Positions 1 through 5,557 of a stretch of DNA of 7,821 nucleotides are shown one piece after another. Source of the DNA: Chloroflexota bacterium (GTDB lineage: Bacteria; Chloroflexota; Anaerolineae; Anaerolineales; Anaerolineaceae); NCBI GenBank assembly GCA_023406965.1, contig JAEXTI010000502.1, positions 1 to 7,821 on the forward strand, in the 5' to 3' direction. Position numbers and translations under genes: made by a program. Below the pieces are notes generated by a model. It saw only the letters and a program-made list of their open reading frames with translations, was not told where the DNA came from and did no database searches. The stretch's first letter is position 1. Each line of letters starts with the position of its first letter.

Positions 1-20
1 CCCCCACCCCTGTCCGTTAA

Positions 21-24
21 GAGG
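21..24 (+). promoter_or_regulatory. Ribosome binding site for the coiled-coil membrane protein gene
   Basis: GAGG lies 8 bases before the ATG at 33, a normal Shine-Dalgarno spacing, and it supports that ATG as the start. It is the clearest ribosome binding site in the window; the other visible starts have weak or no such sequence. Confidence 0.7.
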
Positions 25-32
25 AAAACATC

Positions 33-749
33 ATGGCATCTGAAATTGTACCTACGGAGCAACCCGAGGAAGAAAAAACACCTGTGCAGGAAACCGTTGA
101 GGAAACCGGATCAACACACGCCAAAGCCGCCGAACTACCCGCCGAACCTCTCCCGGTCAAAGGTTCGGCAGTCGGGCGCTTCTTCCGGCACATTTTCAGC
201 CCCAACACGCGCACCGGGAAGGTCGTCCGGCCTCTTCTGCGCGGGCTGGCGGTCACGGTTGGTTTCTTTGCCCTGGGCGTCCTGCTCACCTATCTGGCTT
301 TGTACCAACCGGTGGAAAAACGCTACCGGGAAACGAAAGCAGGACTGGAACAGGCCCAGGCCGACTTGAAGGCGAAGCAACAAGAACTGGATGAAGCCGC
401 GCTGACCTTTGTCGGCGCGCAAGCCGAGCGCAACCAGGCCGTCGATATGCGCGCAACGCTGGAAGGGCAATTGCTGGTCTGGCAAGGATTGAGCAAGGTG
501 TCCGATGTGCGCCTGGCCCTGGCAAAAAAGGATACCGCGGCGGCCAAATTGGCCCTGGCCGAGTTGGAAAAACACCTGGCGACCTCTGTGCCGGAATGGG
601 AAAAGATGGGCGCGGCTCAGGCCACCACGTTCAATCAGTTGCTGGTCCTGGTGAAGGACGATATCAACCGCAATACCACGCACGCAGATCAAGACCTGGA
701 GCGGTTAGTGAGCGAGTTGATGTTGGTGGAGCAGACGCTGGGAGAATAA
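33..749 (+). CDS. Single-span membrane protein with coiled coil, function unknown
   Basis: I do not recognise a family for this 238-residue protein. Residues 1-45 are rich in Glu, Pro and Thr and probably disordered. A basic stretch (about 48-70, with several Arg and Lys) precedes one hydrophobic segment at about 69-91. The basic side should stay in the cytoplasm, which puts the C-terminal part outside. Residues about 94-145 are rich in Glu, Gln, Lys, Ala and Leu with heptad-like spacing, so a coiled coil is likely. The rest is also helical and charged (an Ala/Leu/Lys stretch near 160-182). There is no catalytic motif and no cleavable signal peptide. The ATG at 33 has a good GAGG ribosome site. 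The stop is 10 bases before the next gene, so the two are probably cotranscribed, and this may be a scaffold or accessory protein for its membrane neighbour. Its GC is high, unlike the next gene. That it is a real gene is well supported; its role is not. Confidence 0.8.
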   Translation: MASEIVPTEQPEEEKTPVQETVEETGSTHAKAAELPAEPLPVKGSAVGRFFRHIFSPNTRTGKVVRPLLRGLAVTVGFFALGVLLTYLALYQPVEKRYRETKAGLEQAQADLKAKQQELDEAALTFVGAQAERNQAVDMRATLEGQLLVWQGLSKVSDVRLALAKKDTAAAKLALAELEKHLATSVPEWEKMGAAQATTFNQLLVLVKDDINRNTTHADQDLERLVSELMLVEQTLGE

Positions 750-759
750 CCCTAATAAT

Positions 760-3174
760 ATGTTTCAGTTTTCCAGCGTCTTCTCTACTTACCTGCGTAA
801 GGCCTTTATTCCTGCCTTTGTGAGCTTGATCATCTCGTATACAGTCTACGCATGGATTCTGCAAACTCCATACTTCTACAGCCGGACACGGCTGGCATTG
901 AGCGGGCTGTTATGGGTAACGCTTACCGCCCTTTTGCTTATTTTTCGGCTTGATCGCCCCAGTTTACTTCAACAACCCTGGCGCAAATTAATCCCCGGTA
1001 TAGGCAGCTTATTAATCATCTTCAATTTGGTGATTAGCCTCTATCTGGTGAAAATACCCTACACTTATCTGTTGCTTCCAAAGCAAACAGTTGTGATCCA
1101 ACCGTTGACTCTTGATGGCGAAATTGAAATTGTTTCGTTCACCACAGAAAATGAAGGCCTGCAAAAAATCAAAAGATTCTTGCCCACCGACCGCTGGGAG
1201 GGACTGGGACAGCGCATCACCCATATCCCCGGCGGCGATGGTGCCCTGACCTGGTTGGGAAAGCCGGGCCAGATGGTTGAAATTCAATTCAAAACCTGCC
1301 CTAACTGCGGGGTTGTTGAGGTTCAGTCCGGGGGGGAAACCGATCGTTTAAATCTGTCCCAAAGCGAACCAGATGGCGTTGCAATCTACAAGAAACGGTA
1401 TGCATCCCTAATCTTTCACAGAGTTGCCAATCTGGTGATGCTTGAGGTCGCGGCATTATGCACCGCCACATTGCTTATTATGGCGGCCCGCCATCTGATA
1501 GAAATCCTGAGTCGCAAAAAAAATTTTCTATCCCCATCCATTAATCTTTCAGCCAGGTGGGAAAACGCTGCTGTGTTTGGATCGCTAGCCGCTCTGACTG
1601 CCATCAATTACGGCACAAACCTCCAACCTATTCTATACAACGATGATTGGTGCCAGATTGCATATGACGCCCATGCGGGAAACTTATCCTTGTTTATGTT
1701 GACTTCGCGCCGCCCGCTGCATCTGTTTTTTGCCGCGTTATACAACAACTTCATGTCTATTGACCAACTCGTATTCGCTTTGTACCTCACCCAGTTGGTG
1801 GTGTTGGCGCTAACGGCTTATATGATTTACCGCTTTGTTCGGGAATGCTTTGACGCTTCAGCCGGCCTGGGCCTATTGAGCGCAGCTCTGTGGCTTGTCT
1901 ACCCGAACGATTACACTTACATATACCTCATCATGCTCGCGGGTAGAACAGCACTTTTGCTTAGTATTGTATACTTCATGCTCATTCTACGGATTATTCG
2001 TAATGGCAATTGGGCCGCGGTAGTCGCGTCGTTGGCAGTAACTGTATTGGGTTTGTTGATGTACGAGGGCCAGCTTGGTATTATCATTGTTGGGCCAATC
2101 ATTCTTGCCTTGCTTAAACGGAAACAACTGACTCGCAATAAGATTGCTGCTATCGCTGCCTCTTATACTGGGATTGCTGCTTTCATCATCTGGCGCCTTT
2201 TCTTCCAACCCTTGTTCTATCAAGACACAAAATTAGCAGCTCTAGAGATTCAACCGAGAGAATTAGTGTCTCAATGGCTGCTGACAGTCAAAACCCTGTT
2301 CGGCGGATTCAGGTTTCCAGCAGGCAATGTAGATTGGCTCTCCCCTGAAAGTCGGTGGATAGTCCTATTGTTGGTGGTCGGCGTCATTTTAATCGCGGTG
2401 ATATTTCTCACCTTACCCGCAACACAGGGAAAGAAGTCCCCGCTCACCCAGGTTGCCGTGGGAGCAATATTATGGACGGCAGGATATTTCCCTATCTTGC
2501 TGAATTTTCCCGTGAACATTTATTCCCACCTTTCGCGCGTCAATCTGTTTGCCAACCTTGGCGCGGCCCTGCTCGTCATCGGCTTGCTCCATACACTTAC
2601 AGCCAATTTGGGAAGTGCCAGGATAACTTATAAACTATTGCTCGCATCTACACTCCCCTTGCTTTTCATAGCCTCGCTAGTCCAGCTTCAAGTGCAGGAG
2701 GCTAACCGCCAATCCTGGGGAGAAGCCAAAACCTTTTATACCCGTTTGATAGAACTGGTTCCAGATATTAAGCCCGAAACACAAGTTTTTTTCACCATTT
2801 CTGTTGGAGAGCCGGCAGGCCCAATCCGGCGGCCATTGTTTACATCACCCTGGGAGGCTGAATGCGTTGTGTGGACACTTTACGGCACGGCTCGCCCCAA
2901 TTTACTAGTAGGATACAAATATGACGATATCTACGTACCCCCATTTCCAGGGTACAACATTCTGGCGGGTGCCCTGGCAAGGAATTCAAACGACGTTATC
3001 CCCGACACAAGCAAGCTGCTGGTTTTAAATTACGACTTACCAACAACCACGTTAGAAGTCACCCAGGATATTGGTTTTCTGGATGTCGAAAAGCCACAGG
3101 CATACCACCCAGAAAACCGAATTCTGCCGATCTCACGGAATATTCCGGCTCGAAAATTAATTGCGCCTGAATAA
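760..3174 (+). CDS. Polytopic membrane protein, GT-C-like glycosyltransferase candidate
   Basis: This 804-residue protein has roughly 12-14 hydrophobic segments. Three lie near the N terminus (about 15-35, 44-63, 78-98). A soluble, beta-rich, probably extracytoplasmic stretch follows (about 105-212) with a CPNCG motif at 180-184. More spans run from about 219 to 641 (for example 219-242, 337-360, 367-411, 417-453, 462-480, 531-550, 563-582, 594-611, 624-641), then a soluble C-terminal tail (642-804). After the fifth span or so, a loop carries NDDW at 294-297, followed by SRRPL at 316-320. An acidic pair in an early outer loop is typical of GT-C enzymes, which use lipid-phosphate sugars to glycosylate envelope lipids, glycans or proteins; the family match is inferred from this and the topology. 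The ATG has no close Shine-Dalgarno (GGAG is 15 bases upstream), so coupling to the gene before it is likely. GC is visibly lower than in its neighbours (about 45-47% in sampled lines against 60% or more), which suggests different ancestry. Alternatives are an O-antigen ligase-like or other polytopic protein. Confidence 0.75.
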   Translation: MFQFSSVFSTYLRKAFIPAFVSLIISYTVYAWILQTPYFYSRTRLALSGLLWVTLTALLLIFRLDRPSLLQQPWRKLIPGIGSLLIIFNLVISLYLVKIPYTYLLLPKQTVVIQPLTLDGEIEIVSFTTENEGLQKIKRFLPTDRWEGLGQRITHIPGGDGALTWLGKPGQMVEIQFKTCPNCGVVEVQSGGETDRLNLSQSEPDGVAIYKKRYASLIFHRVANLVMLEVAALCTATLLIMAARHLIEILSRKKNFLSPSINLSARWENAAVFGSLAALTAINYGTNLQPILYNDDWCQIAYDAHAGNLSLFMLTSRRPLHLFFAALYNNFMSIDQLVFALYLTQLVVLALTAYMIYRFVRECFDASAGLGLLSAALWLVYPNDYTYIYLIMLAGRTALLLSIVYFMLILRIIRNGNWAAVVASLAVTVLGLLMYEGQLGIIIVGPIILALLKRKQLTRNKIAAIAASYTGIAAFIIWRLFFQPLFYQDTKLAALEIQPRELVSQWLLTVKTLFGGFRFPAGNVDWLSPESRWIVLLLVVGVILIAVIFLTLPATQGKKSPLTQVAVGAILWTAGYFPILLNFPVNIYSHLSRVNLFANLGAALLVIGLLHTLTANLGSARITYKLLLASTLPLLFIASLVQLQVQEANRQSWGEAKTFYTRLIELVPDIKPETQVFFTISVGEPAGPIRRPLFTSPWEAECVVWTLYGTARPNLLVGYKYDDIYVPPFPGYNILAGALARNSNDVIPDTSKLLVLNYDLPTTTLEVTQDIGFLDVEKPQAYHPENRILPISRNIPARKLIAPE

Positions 3175-3183
3175 TCTTCCCGC

Positions 3184-4014
3184 TCACCGGTTGTGCTGTT
3201 CAACCAGCACAGCCCACTCCTCGATGCTGAGCGTTTCGGCGCGGCGCTGCGGGTCGATTCCGGCGCGACGCAAGAGCTCCTCTGCCGCCGCCGGGGGCAT
3301 GCCCATGCCGCTGGACAACGAATTCCGCAAGGTTTTACGCTTTTGACTAAACCCAGCCCTGGTTAACTTGAAGAAATCTTCCAGCCGGGCAGCAGGGACG
3401 CGCGGCTCGGGCAGCACATCGACACGCACCACAGCCGAATCGACCTTAGGAGGCGGGTAAAAGGCTCCGGCGGGGATGCGAGCGGCAACGCTGGGGTTGC
3501 CGTACACCTGCACGCTCAACGCCAGCAGGCTCAGGTCACCGGGCAAGGCGCAGATGCGCTCGGCCACTTCGCGCTGGACGGTGAGCACCAGGCGGCGCGG
3601 GCGAGCCGATGACTCGAGCAGATGGCGGATGAGCGCCGAGGTGATGTAATAGGGGATATTCGCAACCACGTAGTAACCGTCTCCACCCATCAAAGCGGCC
3701 GGGTCGATCTCCAGCATATCCCCCTGCACGATCGAGACATTTCCACAACCGCCCAGCACATCCTCCAGAACAGGAATCAAGTTGCGGTCCAGCTCCACCG
3801 CCACCACCTGGCGCGCGGCAGCGGCCAGATACCGGGTCAGGCTGCCCAGGCCGGGGCCAACCTCCAGTACCGCCGCATCGGCGGGCAGTTCTGCGGCGCG
3901 GACAATACGCTGCAAGACGCCGGGATCGGACAGGAAGTTCTGGCCCAAGCCTTTTTTGGCATACAGGCCATACTCGCGCATCAAACGGTTGATATCCAAC
4001 GGAGGCAGGTTCAT
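3184..4014 (-). CDS. rsmA: 16S rRNA (adenine1518-N6/adenine1519-N6)-dimethyltransferase RsmA (KsgA)
   Basis: RsmA uses S-adenosylmethionine to dimethylate two adjacent adenines near the 3' end of 16S rRNA (A1518 and A1519 in E. coli numbering), a late step of small-subunit assembly; its loss gives kasugamycin resistance. The 276-residue protein has the full set of family motifs: KKGLGQNFL at 20-28, the SAM-binding loop EVGPGLGSLT at 51-60, the acidic VELD at 73-76, QGDM at 97-100, the catalytic NIPYYI at 119-124, and the C-terminal FSQKRKTLRN at 222-231 and RAETLSIEEW at 258-267. Length is normal for the family. The reading frame stays open to 4080, but the extra 22 residues resemble no RsmA N terminus. 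The ATG at 4014 overlaps the preceding stop as ATGA, so I chose that start. No Shine-Dalgarno precedes it, which points to translational coupling. Its stop faces the left-hand membrane gene across 9 bases. Confidence 0.96.
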   Translation of the reverse strand: MNLPPLDINRLMREYGLYAKKGLGQNFLSDPGVLQRIVRAAELPADAAVLEVGPGLGSLTRYLAAAARQVVAVELDRNLIPVLEDVLGGCGNVSIVQGDMLEIDPAALMGGDGYYVVANIPYYITSALIRHLLESSARPRRLVLTVQREVAERICALPGDLSLLALSVQVYGNPSVAARIPAGAFYPPPKVDSAVVRVDVLPEPRVPAARLEDFFKLTRAGFSQKRKTLRNSLSSGMGMPPAAAEELLRRAGIDPQRRAETLSIEEWAVLVEQHNR

Positions 4015-5252
4015 TGTAGTAGAGGTGGCACGTAAGCCGGAGCAGGTGTGAGGAAGTAAACGGTCACGTATTGCGACCAACGCACATAATCGTCATCGCT
4101 GTAGCCCAGGTCGATCCACAGCCGCCCGGGGATTCCGCCACCCACATCGGCGACCACAGCAAAGCCGTAACCCGGGATGTATAGCCGCGAGCCTCGCAGG
4201 GCGCGATACATATCGAGGGTCAGGGCCACAATACCCTTGGTCAACTTTGCGCCGCTGGATGTGGCCGTGGAGCAGCCGTCAATCCCCAGGCGACAGGGTG
4301 AGTAGGAGGTGGCATACATTTGCACAGAGCGATAATATTCGATGACCCCGTCGGGAGTTTCAGTGGATTTAACGACCACCTGCGTGCCATAGCCCAACAC
4401 CTGGTTCACCGGCTGGGTGGCTGTCCACTCGGCTTCGGTCTGCCGGTCCACCTCTTGCCCATCTTCAAGTCGCACCCGCACTCGGCTGACCTTGACGCCG
4501 TACTGTCCAGGGATCATAACACTGCGGGCATCCAACTCCAGGTTGGGGTCGGGGGCATAGCTGCTTTCAAAGGGCAGGGTGGTTTGTTGTAATGAAACGA
4601 CCTCGCTGACGCGCACCACGCGGATCTTGCCGTCGGCGGGAAGGGGCTGGTCTTCGGCAGGCAGGCTGTAATCCAGACCCTGCAATGCTACCCCGGCCTC
4701 GGCCAGGGCCGTGCCCACTGTGGTGGCAGAGGTGCGTGCCGAGAGCGTCCCGGCCTGCGTTTCGATGGTGATGGGGCGGGCACGGCGGATTTCCACCTTC
4801 AGGCCAGAAAGCAAGGCCGCGCTCAGGTCGGCAGAGAGGTAATCGCCGGGCTGCACAGCCTGCCCCACCTGCCACAAGCCCTCGCCAAGCGTGGCAGCAG
4901 CGGAGATGAGGGTCAGAGTTTGGCCACCTTCTATCACTTCAAACGTGGCGGCGGGCTGGTATTGAAGGTAAATGTGCGCGGTGTAAGGCAAGGGTTCTTG
5001 CGGTTCGATGGGTTGGCCGTTCAATAACAACCGATCCTCCGGCTGAAATTCGATCCCAGCTTGTTCCAGCCAGTCTTCCGGAACGGCGCTAAAGCTTTCA
5101 AAGTCGACCGCGTGGCCGTAAGCCCACAAGGATACACGCTGGGCCAGAGCGGGGGGCTCGGATTCGTTGGGCGAGAAGACCAGCCAGGCGCCAAATGCCA
5201 GTAGAGCCAGAAAAACCAGCCCGGCGACCAGGGTTCGTTTTTTGAGGTTCAT
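4011..5252 (-). CDS. Secreted DUF348-G5-3D domain protein, probable peptidoglycan-active enzyme (YabE-like)
   Basis: From the ATG at 5252 this is a 413-residue protein. KKR at about 3-5 and a hydrophobic segment at about 7-26 form a signal peptide or membrane anchor. Ubiquitin-like DUF348 repeats follow, the first (39-81) and last (161-217) clear and the middle one (103-161) divergent. A G5 domain spans about 215-294 and a C-terminal 3D domain about 311-400. The 3D domain is named for three conserved Asp; the matching residues here are D347 (LTLD), D369 (ADVGGG) and D381 (WIDLG). A Cys pair, C320 and C327, could form a disulphide outside the cell. The layout matches YabE and is like RpfB with the catalytic module exchanged; such proteins are thought to cleave peptidoglycan as lytic transglycosylases, with G5 binding the wall. 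The frame extends to a GTG at 5318, and another ATG lies at 5261, but the basic-then-hydrophobic signal begins best at 5252. The stop overlaps the rsmA start. Confidence 0.88.
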   Translation of the reverse strand: MNLKKRTLVAGLVFLALLAFGAWLVFSPNESEPPALAQRVSLWAYGHAVDFESFSAVPEDWLEQAGIEFQPEDRLLLNGQPIEPQEPLPYTAHIYLQYQPAATFEVIEGGQTLTLISAAATLGEGLWQVGQAVQPGDYLSADLSAALLSGLKVEIRRARPITIETQAGTLSARTSATTVGTALAEAGVALQGLDYSLPAEDQPLPADGKIRVVRVSEVVSLQQTTLPFESSYAPDPNLELDARSVMIPGQYGVKVSRVRVRLEDGQEVDRQTEAEWTATQPVNQVLGYGTQVVVKSTETPDGVIEYYRSVQMYATSYSPCRLGIDGCSTATSSGAKLTKGIVALTLDMYRALRGSRLYIPGYGFAVVADVGGGIPGRLWIDLGYSDDDYVRWSQYVTVYFLTPAPAYVPPLLQ

Positions 5253-5351
5253 TGCCCGCATTGTAACATGACTTTCACGCAAACCTGGTTCATTGAGAAT
5301 TGGCGTGGTGAAATCCACATTTAGGGGGGTGAAAGCGGATCGTTAAACGAA

Positions 5352-5381
5352 CAAATCATCCCTGGGTGTTGGGATGATTTG
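5352..5381 (-). terminator. Hairpin after tRNA-Phe, probable terminator
   Basis: A perfect 11-bp stem (5352-5362 pairing with 5371-5381) encloses an 8-base loop, 16 bases beyond the 3' end of the tRNA. Read on the minus strand, it is followed by a T-rich but interrupted stretch (TTCGTTT). Read on the plus strand it is followed by CTTTTTG, a better U-tract, so it may work in both directions. No plus-strand gene ends nearby, so its natural job is to end the tRNA transcript and separate it from the cell-wall gene. Leaky read-through into that gene is possible. Confidence 0.7.
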
Positions 5382-5397
5382 CTTTTTGCGTGGAGTG

Positions 5398-5470
5398 TGC
5401 CGAGGGACAGGATCGAACTGTCGACACCACAATTTTCAGTCGTGTGCTCTACCGACTGAGCTACCTCGGC
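5398..5470 (-). tRNA. tRNA-Phe (anticodon GAA)
   Basis: The minus strand folds into a complete 73-base cloverleaf that decodes UUC/UUU. The acceptor stem is GCCGAGG with CCTCGGC (5464-5470 and 5399-5405) and the discriminator is A (5398). The D arm is GCTC/GAGC with an 8-base loop that holds GG. The anticodon stem CACGA/TTGTG has one G-U pair, and the loop CTGAAAA puts GAA at 5435-5437. The variable region has five bases. The T arm GACAG/CTGTC has loop TTCGATC. The 3' CCA is not encoded; CAC follows the discriminator, so CCA must be added by nucleotidyltransferase. No stem mismatch is seen. It stands alone with its own promoter and hairpin. Confidence 0.97.
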
Positions 5471-5488
5471 ATGTCTTACGCGCTCCCT

Positions 5489-5517
5489 ATTCTAACCGGA
5501 TGCGCGAAAGGTGTCAA
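5489..5517 (-). promoter_or_regulatory. Sigma70-type promoter of tRNA-Phe
   Basis: The minus strand carries a perfect TTGACA -35 box (5512-5517), a 17-base spacer (5495-5511) and TAGAAT as the -10 box (5489-5494; five of six match TATAAT). Transcription would start near 5482, about 12 bases before the first tRNA base at 5470, a usual short 5' leader for RNase P. The strength fits a stable RNA gene. It sits in the 87-base gap between the HD-GYP gene and the tRNA. Confidence 0.85.
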
Positions 5518-5557
5518 GCGGTTGGTGAAAACTTTGCGAGGCATAGTTCCTGGCAAA

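Noticed and set aside
135..692. Minus-strand open frame of 185 codons opposite the coiled-coil gene
   Set aside because: The plus-strand frame has a good ribosome site, a sensible membrane topology and an operon neighbour; the minus frame has low-complexity, frame-shadow composition.
3622..4035. Plus-strand open frame of 137 codons opposite rsmA
   Set aside because: It is antisense to the catalytic core of rsmA, whose motifs explain the conservation; there is no ribosome site or recognisable protein.
4015..4080. 22-residue N-terminal extension of rsmA
   Set aside because: It overlaps the end of the 3D domain gene, matches no known RsmA N terminus, and the ATGA at 4011-4014 gives a natural start.
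5398..5470. tRNA-Phe as an integration site of a mobile element
   Set aside because: I see no integrase gene and no second copy of the tRNA 3' end in the window.
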